Assembly (NCBI GenBank): GCA_021018815.1 | Contig: JAITYX010000148.1 | Span: forward strand, 124,001 to 188,000 | Source: Talinum fruticosum | Taxonomy: Eukaryota > Streptophyta > Magnoliopsida > Caryophyllales > Talinaceae | Length of the DNA: 64,000 nt | Direction: 5' to 3' | Shown: positions 22,604 to 34,200 of the stretch, piece by piece | Position numbering within the stretch: position 1 is the first letter of the stretch | How the letters are laid out: each line of letters starts with the position of its first letter | Notes under the pieces: model-generated | What the model saw: only the letters and a program-made list of their open reading frames with translations | What the model was told of the DNA's origin: nothing | The model's database searches: none | Program-made: the position numbers and the translations under genes

Positions 22604-22848
22604 GAAATATTGGATAATAATTTAATAGTTTGAAACTCTTCATCTAAGCTGAAGGTTTCTTCATGATCTTTAATTGAAAAGCGATATTGAAATCAAACTT
22701 GCCTATTTGATAGATGGTTTCTATCTTTTGTTTTAGAATAGACCAATTTGAGAAATCAATTTGGCAGCTAACTTCTCTCGCTATTGACTACATTAGTACT
22801 CTTGCTACTTCCTAAACCTAGATGATCTTGTAACCAAGAGGCCATCAT
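22604..22848 (-). pseudogene. Endogenous pararetrovirus movement protein N-terminal fragment, inverted unit 2
   Basis: On the minus strand the ATG pair at 22848/22845 opens the same N-terminus as copy 1. Coding runs about 80 codons until the inversion junction with coat-linker sequence near 22604. Small insertions (near 22778) break the frame. Confidence 0.8.
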
Positions 22849-23305
22849 AGCTTAAGCTTGACTATTCTCGTCGATAATTACGCACACACACTACCGGGAC
22901 CACCCTCTACCGGGACCACCTCACACGGCTGACCAACGGATAACATGGGCTGACCAACACTAGGCCTTACGGTGCAACAACAAAATAGACAGACTTGGCT
23001 CGATACCGGATGGGGAACAGGACCGGACTAGAGCTCGGGGACGACGCTCGGGTACTATTTGGGGTTGAGTAGCGAGGAAGTAGGGTGACAAATTAATTTA
23101 ACAAATTGATTTTACAAAACAAAAGATGAAAACAAAGCGATTGAAAACAATTAAATGAAAGTAATTGAAATATAGAAGATGATAATGAATCAAAACTTAT
23201 TTTGATTGATAATTGAAAATTGATACAAGGATTGGATAAAGCTCTCGGAGAGAGGTTGGATACAATGAGTGTTTGGGAGTAGGTGAGTACAATTGTTTTT
23301 GGCTA
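22849..23305 (-). promoter_or_regulatory. Endogenous pararetrovirus leader, inverted unit 2
   Basis: It matches the plus-strand leader 12004-12465, including the primer-site-like word (near 22990-23010) and the GGTGGTCCCGGTAG repeats. On the minus strand it directly follows truncated movement-protein sequence at about 23305. Confidence 0.75.
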
Positions 23306-23603
23306 TTTGAATCATACCAAAATGAATATATCTATATTTTTCTTTATATTTGTTAATAGAAATATTGGATAATAATTTAATAGTTTGAAACTCTTCATCT
23401 AAGCTGAAGGTTTCTTCATGATCTTTAATTGAAAAGGCAGTATTGAAATCAAACTTGCCTATTTGATAGATGGTTTCTATCTTTTGTTTTGGAATAGACC
23501 AATTTGAGAAATCAACTTGGCAGCTAACTTCTCCGCTATTGACAACATTAGTACTCTTGCTACTTCCTAAACCTAGATGATCTCGTAACCAAGAGGCCAT
23601 CAT
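23306..23603 (-). pseudogene. Endogenous pararetrovirus movement protein N-terminal fragment, inverted unit 1
   Basis: This is an open frame from the ATG pair at 23603/23600 through IHFGMIQIA, about 98 codons, with no internal stop; the Trp lost in copy 1 is still TGG here. At TCAAATAGC the sequence leaves the movement protein and enters a second leader, adding an unrelated tail up to 23190. It is the best-preserved N-terminus in the window but is only a fragment. Confidence 0.85.
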
Positions 23604-23919
23604 AGCTTAAGCTTGACTATTCCGTCGATAATTACGCACATACACTACCGGGACCACCGAGACCACCCTCTACCGGGACCACCTCACACGACCGACCAAC
23701 GGCTGACTAACGCTAGGCCTTACGGTGCAACAACAAAATAGACGAGACTTGGCTCGATACCGGATGGGGACAAGACCGGACTAGAGCTCGGGGACGAAGC
23801 TCGGGTACTATTTGGGGTTGAGTAGCAGGGAAGTAGGGTGACAAATTAATTTAACAAATTGATTTTACAAAACAAAAGATGAAAACAGGTGATTGAAAAC
23901 AATTAAATGAAAGTAATTG

Positions 23920-23920
<1 letters not shown>
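23604..23920 (-). promoter_or_regulatory. Endogenous pararetrovirus leader, inverted unit 1 (outer end lost)
   Basis: It matches the inner part of the leader, including the primer-site-like word (near 23750-23770). Similarity stops at the (AT)n array starting at 23921, which is the right edge of the viral block. Confidence 0.75.

Positions 23921-23995
<75 letters not shown>
23921..23995. repeat. (AT)n microsatellite at the edge of the viral block
   Basis: About 37 AT units abut the viral leader with no spacer. Geering and colleagues described florendovirus integrations as frequent in TA-rich simple repeats, which fits. Confidence 0.9.
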
Positions 23996-23997
<2 letters not shown>

Positions 23998-24782
23998 AGC
24001 GAGAACTACCCTTAAAATAAGAATTGAGAACTTCTAATCCAATGCATTCATTTATAATCTAATGAATACGGCCGCGCCACATCAACTTCCATCTTCCCTA
24101 CTACCTCTACTCTTCACACCTTCCACACTACCCGGAATAGTCGGCAACCACCGCACACCGCCTGAATAGAGTCGGGAACCACCGCAACTTTCGGATCGAA
24201 GGGGGCCACCGTCGGCCTTGACGGAGGAGGAGGTATCCAAGTCGGTTTTTCGGCCCCGGAAAATCCAGTGGTGGCCTCCTTCGATCTTGCCAAGTTAATT
24301 TGTTGTTAGCCCAATCTTTGTCCTTCACATTTCTACCTTCAACCAAGTTAATTTTCTGGCGTAGGAAAAACCCTAAGAAATAGCAAGAAAATAGGGACAA
24401 CATCAACCGTAGTATGGGAAAAGCTTGATTCACCGGAAAGCATGGAGGTTTGGGATGCCGGAGTAAATTCAAAAAACCGAATTCAAGTTGGTGTTGTGTC
24501 CGTCATCGGGGCTTCACGAGGAGGCTAGCAAGGTTCTCGTCGATGGCCGGAAAAAATCAGCACCAGCTTCACCATCCATTGGTAGTCGTCGGCGGTGGAG
24601 GATGCCATGGAAATGTGGCAGCCATGGTTAGCGAAAGGTTGGAGAGAGAATGGGGTAAGGGGGCCGAATCTAGGGAGATTAGTACTAAGTGATATGACAT
24701 ATTTTTATCCGTTAAATTATAATTTAAAAGTTAAGATTAAGAGTTCTTATTAGTTTTTATTATAACTAAAAGTTTTTATTGA
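23996..24782. other. Non-genic interval, part GC-rich
   Basis: The 24060-24690 stretch is GC-richer, with Pro/Gly/Arg-rich short frames on both strands (24128-24472 minus, 24450-24692 plus). No family is recognised. The flanking phrases 'gagaacttctaatcc' (24026) and 'agattaagagttctta' (24734) are partly inverted relative to each other, so an unidentified small element is possible. Confidence 0.35.
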
Positions 24783-24796
24783 ATATAATCTTTCTC

Positions 24797-24805
24797 TATA
24801 TATAT

Positions 24806-24891
<86 letters not shown>
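24797..24891. repeat. (TA)n microsatellite with two ATAAAT interruptions
   Basis: Long imperfect TA array; the Tyr/Ile-repeat frame across it on the minus strand (24750-25004) is an artefact. Confidence 0.9.
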
Positions 24892-24893
<2 letters not shown>

Positions 24894-27800
24894 TGAGTAA
24901 TTATATCTATTTATATTGGTATGTGATATCAATATTTTAAGAAAAAAATTGTCAAATAATGTCAGTTGATATGTACCATGAACAAAATTTTGACCAACAT
25001 ACAATCACAATCAGTACATAGAACGATATGAGTAGTTACAAGTTACAAGCATGGTTATAAGTGTCACAAAATTGAGGTTAACAATTTCTCTGAAAATACA
25101 TGCATTTATATAATTATATATATATTTAAGGTGACGTGCTAAGTTCTGGACTGTCAGAGAAACGTGATGAATACAGTGACAGTACTATTTAAGAGAGAGA
25201 GAGAAGAAGTAGGAAGATATGGTGGCAGAAAGAAAGAAGGGAAAGAAGCTAAGTGCAATAATAATATGATATCTGAAGCAATTCTGACTTTTTGTAAATA
25301 TTATACAGAAATTCTGCTCTGTTGTGGTTGATCTCATCAGATGAGACAATGCATGTACTCAACTTGATTAAACTGACTTATTAAAACTGAAAAGAAATAT
25401 ATATATAAGAGAACAGAATCTGGATTCCAAAATCCAGAAGCCAGAGGAAAATCTAACCTAATAATACTGATGAGGAGGAGGGAAAGCTAAGTAAAACCAC
25501 CCCGTGAATCTGAATAGAGAGCGGGAAAAAAAAAATTGGATGGATGATGATTCCTTGTGGGTTGGGGTTTTGAGTTTTGACCCACCAATCAGAAACACTT
25601 GCTTACTTAACCGATCCCGAACATTTAGGGCTCTGTGTTGTGTTTCTATTTCTGTATTTATGGGTTTGAAAGATACTATTACTCCTACTACTACTGTTCA
25701 GAGAGAGAGAAAGGGATACAACCTGTTCTCTTGTGGGTCTTTCTTTTGTTTAAGTGGTTGGATGACATATGGTTTTCGTTGCGAAACTGGAAGTTGTTGA
25801 TATTTTTCTCTCTTTTTTTTTAACTTGTTTTGAATAGTAAGTGGGTCACTATCGGGGCCCAGTAGTATTGAGTTAGCAAATCGGATATGATCATATTCAT
25901 ATAAATTATTACATATTAAAAGGAAAGAAAATTAGGTCCATCTTAAATTGAATTGAAATAATAATAATAATAATAATAATAAAGAAAAACTCATTCAAGC
26001 TATTCGCAATGATATTAATATAAATATTTATTATAATTTTCAGCTCATTTCAGATTTTTTAACTCAATTCAACTATAACAACTACTTATTTATCTCATTC
26101 AATTTAGCTCATTTTACCTATAAAAGCTAATCATTTCAACTTGTAACAGTCATAACAACTAATTATTGTAACTTGTTTCAACTCATTTAAACTCATTTCT
26201 ACTCATTACGAGTTAAATAACTATATTTACAGACTATTTCGATAGACATAAATAATCTATTATTAGTTTTTTGACTACATACCTTGCATTACAAATTGCA
26301 GAAAGGAGGCATTTTTATGTGACGATGGTATTCCTATTCATCATTTGGTACTAATGTCAAGATCATATAATTAGGTATTATGTAACATGTTAATCTTTGA
26401 GCTGAAGTAGATTATCAATGTTTTTGTTGGATTTTTAAAAAAGTAGTGGGGTAGGGTCATAAGATAATTCCCACAAAACTTTATTTTATATTTCCTTTTG
26501 ATTTCTATCAACCTAAATATATATTAAAAGAAAAATATATATTCTAAATTTTGGCTCAGAAGTCACAACTATTTATTATTGACTTAATGTTTTAGAATTC
26601 AAAAAACACCATAAAATCACTTATTAAAAAAATTAACAGAAAATTTCTCATTCTAATGAGAAAGGTGTTGAAATTTCATCCCCTTTTTTCTTCCTCATGG
26701 GTGATCATCACCATGAGTTATATAGAAGAAGGGACCACTAAAAAGGAAAATCAAGCAAAAGGAAAAAGTGGGTCGTTAGGCATCATCATTGGTGGAAAAT
26801 CAGGGAAAAGAAAGTGGGGAAAAATTTTTTGATCAAAATTTTCCCTGGAGAAAAAGTCATTGTCTAAATTTTTCATTTATAAGTTGATTGAAAATGAGAA
26901 TGACCCCATTTATTTGAATTTTGCGAATTTATTTGTCTCTCATCTCATGCAAATTGAATTGAATTGAATTGAATTTGCCCACCTTCTCTCCAATCTTATT
27001 ACCCCACAAATTAAAGGGCCACAGTAGTCAAAAAGTTGTCCCTTTAAAGGACAAAATGCTTATCATGCAATGCATACTTCCCTTGCTTGCAGGAGAATAC
27101 TACTAAACATGCAAATGATTACCCTACAACACAAATTCTGCATCTACATGTAGTAGCTCTTCTTGTTTTAGGTATCAAACTTTTCCATTCACTTTTATGG
27201 CGGTTTTTCGACCTCTAGTATAAAATGATTTTTTTTTCTATTACACAGATTGTTTAGCTGTTGATCTTAAATTATTTATTTTATTATATTTATACTATTT
27301 TAGGGTGCATAAGAGATTGAGGTTTGTTATTATATATTTTTCTATATATATAAGACTCGAACTTGATATCATGTTTAGGGAAAATAAGTGTTTATCGTTT
27401 AAATCAAGGTATAGTGATAAATAAATTATTTTATGTAGGTTTCATCCACCAGTAATATAAGTATATTGTAATGAATAAAATGTACTCATCTAGTCCATTG
27501 TGAAGAGAATGATTTTTCCTTTTCTTTTAGTTAATTCTAAATCCAAATTCAATTGTTGCGTTATTTGAAGTTTGAACTAAATCGAAGAGTAGTTGTTATA
27601 GGTTTGTTTTTATTTTAAAATATTTTAAAAATTCATAATTGGTGTGGATCTCACCATCAATTTAATACTGTATTTATCATTGCACCAAAAAATAATATTG
27701 TATTTATTAGCACCTAAGCATTATGGATTTGTAGGCCATCTAACTATGAAATAACGAAGTAAATGTTATATGACTCAACAATTTGTGATTAATTTTTTGT

Positions 27801-28224
27801 TAGATATATAGATTAATTAACATAATTATTTTTGTAATAGTATGAACATATTATTTTTAAGGACTATTGGATTTTAATATGCCAAATTTTGGGCCATATT
27901 GCTAGATCATAATATTTCAAACTATTGATTGACCCCATAACATCTTCATTTTTAACACTATTATTTTTAATATTCCATACTTTGAAAAATTAACTTTAGT
28001 TGTTCCAATTTCGGGATACCAATCACTTCTTTTTCAAATATTGGATATTAAAAAATATTCGTGTTAAAGATGGAGATGTTACGAGGTTAATTGATAGTTT
28101 GAGATATTGTGATGGAGCAACATGACCCTAAGATATATTAAAATTTAATAATCCATTTTTAATCCTATTTTTCAATAAAATTTATTATTATGCAATAATG
28201 ATTCTATAGTGAAGAATTAATTTT

Positions 28225-28225
<1 letters not shown>
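24892..28225. other. Non-genic AT-rich interval with simple repeats
   Basis: It contains a GA run (25191-25204), an AAT run (about 25960-25981) and a GAATT run (about 26951-26974). The 25180-25860 part is less AT-rich, and its short frame at 25504-25800 resembles UTR or non-coding transcript sequence more than protein. No known plant microRNA mature sequence was spotted. Otherwise nothing recognised. Confidence 0.4.
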
Positions 28226-28279
<54 letters not shown>

Positions 28280-28324
28280 GTCATGACTCATGAGCACTAA
28301 AAGAAAATCATACAAATAACAACA

Positions 28325-28374
<50 letters not shown>
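28226..28374. repeat. Two (AAT)n microsatellites
   Basis: Runs at 28226-28279 and 28326-28374, separated by about 46 bp of unique sequence. Confidence 0.9.
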
Positions 28375-28375
<1 letters not shown>

Positions 28376-28579
28376 GTCATTATTATTATATAAGTTACAA
28401 CGTTAGGGACCATATTACCTCTTAATTTTTTTGAACCTCTTATTAATATTAATATTGCCAATCTTAGTCCCTATTAAAGATTCTTATAAATAGAGGTGAG
28501 ATGAGATTTTTACCTGTCTAGTGTCTGGGAGTGCCCAACTGTAGATGAAATGACATGTCCCAAGCTTTCTTTGCTATGC

Positions 28580-28980
28580 CACACGCATGTGTTATACTTT
28601 ATAGGACAAAAATTACATTCCAATTTAAGGATATTTAGGTTATGTTATATTTATTTTTAACTTATAATTTTATAACGCCTTATATATTTTCTTACGAGTA
28701 TTTTACAACTTCTTATATCTCCGTGTTATACTTTAGGAGAAACCATGATATTCTAACTTAAGGATGCTTAGATTCTGTTTCATTTAGGTTTAGCTTACAC
28801 CTTTACAGACTCCTTAAAACTTTCCTTACAATATTTTATATCTTCTTACACCTCTGTGTTATACTTTAGGAGAAACCATGACATTCCAACTTAAGGACAC
28901 TTAGGCTCTGTCTCATTTAGCTTTAATTTACAGACTTTACAACTCCTTATAATTTTCCTTACAATATCTTACAACATGTC
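28580..28980. repeat. Three-unit tandem repeat, ~130 bp per unit
   Basis: The phrase 'gtgttatacttta..gga' recurs at about 28589, 28723 and 28855. Each copy is followed by 'ttccaatttaagga'-like and 'ttaggttctgtctcattta'-like phrases. Units 2 and 3 are closer to each other than to unit 1. The closing phrase resembles the end of the fold-back element that starts at about 29080. Confidence 0.7.
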
Positions 28981-29079
28981 CATTTAAGCTAGTTATCATG
29001 AATAATATTACAAACATTTTGTTAAAGTTTAAGTTTATAGGTGAATAGTCAAGTTGAATTATTTGGGTTATTTCGAGTC

Positions 29080-29912
29080 TTGTTTCATTTAACATAAGTT
29101 GTAAGGAGATGTAAAAAGATACAAGGAGTTATATGAAGATAAAAGGAGTTAGAAGGAACATAAAATGTTGTATATGATTCGATAAAATGTTTAATGGATT
29201 AATATGTGTGTTTTTATAGTTATGTGCAACATATTTGTATTTTTATTTATGAATTTTACGTAATAGAATAATAAAATTTACATATTTGTGATGGCCAAAT
29301 GCATATATGTTATGTTTAATGATTTGTTTTTTCAAGAAAAATGAAATTGGATTTGATATTTATGAAAAGAGTTTTTATAGATGCATAAATAATTTCATAT
29401 AATAGGTAGTTGAAAATGACCTTAATTTTACACGTTTGAAATAAACGTCCTCAACTACTAATTTTAGTAGTTGAAAAACATTTAATAATTAAAAACATTT
29501 ATTTCAAACGTGTAAAATGAAGGTCACTTTCAACTATCTATTATATGAAAGTCATTTATGCATCTATAAAAAATTTTTCATAAGTATCAAACATGAAAAA
29601 AGAAGAAAATAAATCATCAAACCGATACATATGCATTTGACATTACAAATATATAAATTTTATAATTTACATTAAATTCATAAAGAAAAATACAAATATA
29701 TTATACATAAATATAAAAATATATTAAACATTTTTATTAAGTCATATAAAATATTTTATATTACTTACACTTCCTTATAGTTTCTTACAACTCTTTATAT
29801 CTTCTTATAACTCTTTACAACTACTTACAACTGCTTACAATTGCTTACAACTTTCCTTACAATTTCTTACAACCTTATAACTCCTCACACCTAAATGGAA
29901 TATGACATTAGT
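29080..29912. mobile_element. Fold-back element: ~400-bp imperfect inverted arms meeting at 29462
   Basis: The left arm (29080-29460) and right arm (29464-29912) are imperfect reverse complements over almost their whole length. They meet at TCAACTACTA / TAGTAGTTGA with a 3-base centre. Examples of paired blocks are 'cacgtttgaaataaacgt' with its counterpart at 29494-29512, 'atagatgcataaat' with its counterpart near 29548, and the 'gttgtaaggag' ends. There is no coding sequence. Outer ends read about 'gtcttgtttcattta' on the left and its near complement on the right; no clear target duplication was established. A transcript through it would form a long hairpin. It is most likely a fold-back or long-TIR MITE of a Mutator-like or hAT-like family. 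Confidence 0.75.
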
Positions 29913-30995
29913 GCATCTTCGAAGTTACATAAAAATTATAATTTATTTTTATTTATTTATTTTTATTATACATATATATGTTATTTTTATTTTTTTATGG
30001 AACATTTAACAAACCCTTAGTCTTCTCTATATTAAAACATTGTCCCCATACATAATTATGATCTTTACACTACTTGCCACAGTTAGAAAATTAAAATTCA
30101 AAATATGTGTTAAGATAATAAGTCAAAAGTGAATACAAGAATCTTGTACAATATCGTGCCGTTTAAGAATTATACAATATAATAATACTAATTAAGTTTT
30201 ATAGGTGTATTTTAAAAGTTTTAAAAAATATTGTTTAATTTTAGGTTATTTTCCTAACTAGTTGGTTGTCATTTCTAAATATTTGAGTTCCATCGTTAAT
30301 TTAGTTAGTATCAATTTTATTTTAAGTCATTTATATCAATTGAGTCAATTTTATGTAAAACATGACTAATCGATCATTTAGATGAGGTTATATTTATATA
30401 GATAAAATTCTTTTTGACGATTTGATTGTTTTGAGTTATACCTATAATAGTTGCTATGATTATTTTTTTTTGAGTGCTAATAATGCTTAACTAAGCTATT
30501 AATAACTGAAGCTCATCTTGAAATCTAAGGGTGGCAAGTAATCGAGTTCGGGTCAAATTTAAATAAGACTTATCAAACATTATCTAAATTTAGACAAAAT
30601 TTTTATGATTATATTTATTTTATTTTCGAGTCGAAAAAATCATACAAATTTAAATCGAGATAAAAATTATATTAGCATGATTAAAATTAGAAAAATTTGG
30701 TATATAACTTTAAAATTAAGGTGAAAAGTTCGTAATTGTAATGGGATATTTTGGGAATGGGATGAATTTGAATAATTTGGTGGCACAACATTTTGCCAGC
30801 ATATCAAAATTTCATCAGATTAGGAATGATAATACTAAGGTCAAATGTGGGATCATTCATCACCAGCTGAACAAATACAAATCCGAGCAAGCTACAAAAG
30901 TAGAAAGTAGAAACCAAATCCAGAGAAAAATTAAACAAACTCCAAATAATCGGCGAGGAAAATTGAAAAATTGGACGGAGAATTGGCAGTCATAG
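29913..30995. other. Non-genic interval upstream of the remorin gene
   Basis: AT-rich to about 30720, then more mixed. The 84-codon frame at 30741-30995 has no recognisable features. The promoter of the remorin gene should lie here or in 30990-31250; I cannot assign a TATA box with confidence. Confidence 0.4.
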
Positions 30996-31039
30996 GGTGA
31001 CGGAGCGGTCAAAACATCGCCATCTCCTTCGCGGGCCCC

Positions 31040-31175
31040 TCCTCTCTCTCTCTCTCTCGTGCAGTCTTCGTGTCGTCTTCACTACTAATAAAACGCCACT
31101 CACACACACACTCACAACCAAACTCTCTCCCTCCCAAGATTCCTTCTCTTCACTCTTCCCCCATTTTTCTCTCTC

Positions 31176-31230
<55 letters not shown>
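31040..31230 (+). promoter_or_regulatory. CT-rich 5' leader region of the remorin gene with (CT)n microsatellite
   Basis: Pyrimidine-rich sequence with CT runs at 31045-31064 and about 31178-31229 (near 25 units) lies 27 bp before the remorin ATG. CT-rich runs are common in plant core promoters and 5' untranslated regions (GAGA-type). They also produce spurious Ser/Leu and Arg/Glu frames on the two strands. Confidence 0.6.
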
Positions 31231-31232
<2 letters not shown>

Positions 31233-31256
31233 CACTGCAGAAGAAGAGAAACAGCA

Positions 31257-34200
31257 ATGGAGTATGAGAGGATTGACAAGCCTCAGGTAGCGTTTTTCTC
31301 TTTTTGAGGAAAATAATGTCCCGCTCTTGATTTGAGCTTTCGTTGGCTTTAATGGCGGCTATTTCTTAGATTTTTGATCTTTTTGGCGGAAAAAGAAATG
31401 TCAAAGTTGAGGGAAAAATGAAAAATTGATGTTGTTTGTTGTATTTGTAATTTATTTCTAATCTCAGTTCAAGATGCTAGTTCTCATTTGGCTTTAATTT
31501 CCTTTTTTAAATCTATTTTGGTTTTTGGTGGAAAAAGGAAAATGTGAAAGTGAGGGAAAAATCCTAGTTCTTTGTATTTTTGATTCATTTCTGGATTAGG
31601 TTGTAGTTGCTTGCTGCTCATTTGCTTTTTTAATTTTTTTGGGAATAAATTTAATGATTTATCATTTTAGGCTGTTTGATTGGTTAATGATAGTACTCAT
31701 TTGAATGATTCTTGGCATAAATCTGGAATTTTCTACCTTTTTTTTAAAAAATATTAGTAAATGATTTCAGGATTGATTTGAGTTTGTGTATAATTGATTT
31801 TGTTATGCTGGTGGTAATTTGGTGTTTCTGTTTATGGTGTGTAGACTGGAATTATATCTCCTAGTAAATTGAGGATGAAACTAATGGGAATATCCCCCAA
31901 AAAGAGAAAGGAAAGTTCAAATAGTAATTCTTCAAGAACATCTCCTGCAAGGCTTGATGATTCTGAGTTTGTTAAGAACAGCTTGCTTGCCTCCAACAAT
32001 GAAGATTTTGATGACACAGGTATGTATTTTACTATGCCTAGTCTTTCTTAGGGCTACTTAATTTTGAACTTGTTTTGTTCTCTAACTAGCTATAACAAAG
32101 TCTCTAGCAAAAATGTGGGTGTCAGCTAGTTCAATCGGTTAAGTCCGTCGAAGTTGATAACAATGATCTTGGTTCAAACTCCGCCCACAATGGATATATG
32201 CCTCCTTTCTGGTCAAGTTTGTGTCTATTTGATCCCTTGTGCCCCAAATACCTCTCTGTCGGTCCGTGCGAGGTAGTGAGAGAATTGAGGCTTATACTAA
32301 CCCATGGTGGAGCATCGAGTGTCGGACAAGTGTAGATGTCGTACTCTGCCATTTCCTACAAATTATATGTGTTTTTAGGCTCAAATAAAGGGTCAAGTGC
32401 ACATATTCATTGCATTGTTGGTTTTTTTTTTTTTTTTTTTTGATAGAAGTACTTAAGGTGAAATGGAGAGTCAATGTAACATTCATAGAGTGGGTGTTTA
32501 TTTTGCACGACCCAAAAGTGAAAATAATGAATTTTCGATGTATACTTGTGTACTGAATGCTGTTTGTATTGCAGCTGCAAGTGCAGGACCTCCGTCTGTA
32601 AAACTATGTAGCCAAACTGTTTCAACTTCTGTACAAAAACAAAGTCATTGCCCAGAAAGGGAAAACATAGATGCCGGTCATGTTAAAGTGCACCAAACCT
32701 CATCAAGAGGTGATAGTGGCAACTCAAGTGCAGTCCATCCATTGAAATCTCATGAGGATGACAATCTTGATTATGACAGCAATGCTAGTTCATCGAGCTT
32801 TGAGTTCCACAGAGGGGACAGAATGGCACATAGATCTTTGACACGGTCACTCTCTAGGCCTACATCGTACAAGTGGAATGATGCGGAGAAATGGATTATG
32901 AATAAGCAGGCAGTCCAGGCTACTTATAATTCCAATAAGAACCACGGGGTACCTGGGATGAATGTGGTGAGAGTTGCGCCAGAGGTTGCTGGTTATGAAT
33001 ATCGGCTGCCACTTAGAGTTCCTGACACCAAGAGGGTTGATTTTTGCCAACCTACGGCTCAGGTGAACTTTGACAGGTTCAATTCTGCTCACTCTGGGGC
33101 AGAACTTGCTCAGGGTCAATCAAATGGAGCAAATGTACAGATAGATTTGTATCCCCGAAATAAGGATGATGTTGCAGGTAGTCCATCTGCTATCTTTATC
33201 TCCACTGAAGTTTTCACTTTTAGTCCCAAGCACTTGTGATTGTTTACGCTTAACTCATTGGATTATATCTAAATTAATCAGATAAATTTGATTTCCGTCT
33301 AATCATAGCCATTTAATTGCAAAGTGATCCATGGACAAGTCTTTCATGTTAAAATATTTTCATGATTTTCAAGCATGTGCCTGGAGCTGTGGGCATGTTG
33401 ATGGATTCATGAACATATCAGGAAAAAGATAAGGTGTAAAGCACATTTCTTTGCAAATAATTTGGTTTGATTGTGGGGAATGGATGACCTTGATATCATT
33501 TCTATCAGGTTCTCCTAGTTGTTGAATTTTTCCAGTGGCGATAGTGCTAATCAGTTTTGAAAGTTCTAGAGTAATGTTGAGATTGCAATGGTAATTCTAG
33601 ATGATACAGTGATTTGGAGTTCTTACATGGTCCATCAACATATGGAATTTGCTCGTGAGTTAACCTACTTGAGCAAGCGGTTGAGTGCTTCTCCCTGACA
33701 GAGATGAATTCAAGAAAAGTATGCCTAGTTCGTGATCAAGTAGTGCAGTGTTCACTTAATGCTTCATATGTGACAATGCTTCAGGAGTATGATCAAGATC
33801 TACAGGAAATATAATCAAGTGAATACTCTATTAATGCTCTAGCTGATATCTTGGATGACATTAATAATGCGTAATCACTATGATTTCACTCCTAATTATT
33901 TGTGGCATCTTTCAATTCAGAATTTGCACGAGACTCTGTATGGAGTGCTTACACATTTTCTTATTGTCCTTAATATAGGTGCACCTGCAATTAGGGCAAT
34001 TTCAATGAGGACATGGGCACAGAAATGACGCCAGTTACGAGTCAAGAACCTTCAAGGACTGCCACTCCGGTGGGGGCCACGACCCCACTTCGAAGTCCAA
34101 CATCTTCCGTTCCATCCACTCCCAGAAGAGGGGAATCAGAAGGTACTCAGGTGGAATTTACAACGGATAGTAATTCACAGAATGTGACAAAGAAGGGCGA

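Noticed and set aside
11828..23995. A functional or episomally active virus
   Set aside because: Every coding segment carries stops, shifts, deletions or rearrangement; protease and polymerase exist once and are frameshifted.
24128..24692. Frames of 114 (minus) and 80 (plus) codons in a GC-richer patch
   Set aside because: Compositionally biased, on both strands, with no recognisable domain; probably untranslated repeat sequence.
25180..25860. A microRNA precursor
   Set aside because: No known mature plant microRNA sequence or convincing hairpin was found by eye.
28226..28374. CRISPR-like spaced repeats
   Set aside because: They are AAT microsatellites in plant nuclear DNA; the other repeat groups lack constant repeat-spacer structure.
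30741..30995. 84-codon frame just upstream of remorin as an upstream gene
   Set aside because: No motif, and position and composition fit promoter or leader DNA.
31070..31290. Ser/Leu- and Arg/Glu-rich frames across the CT microsatellite
   Set aside because: They are products of the dinucleotide repeat in the remorin 5' leader region.
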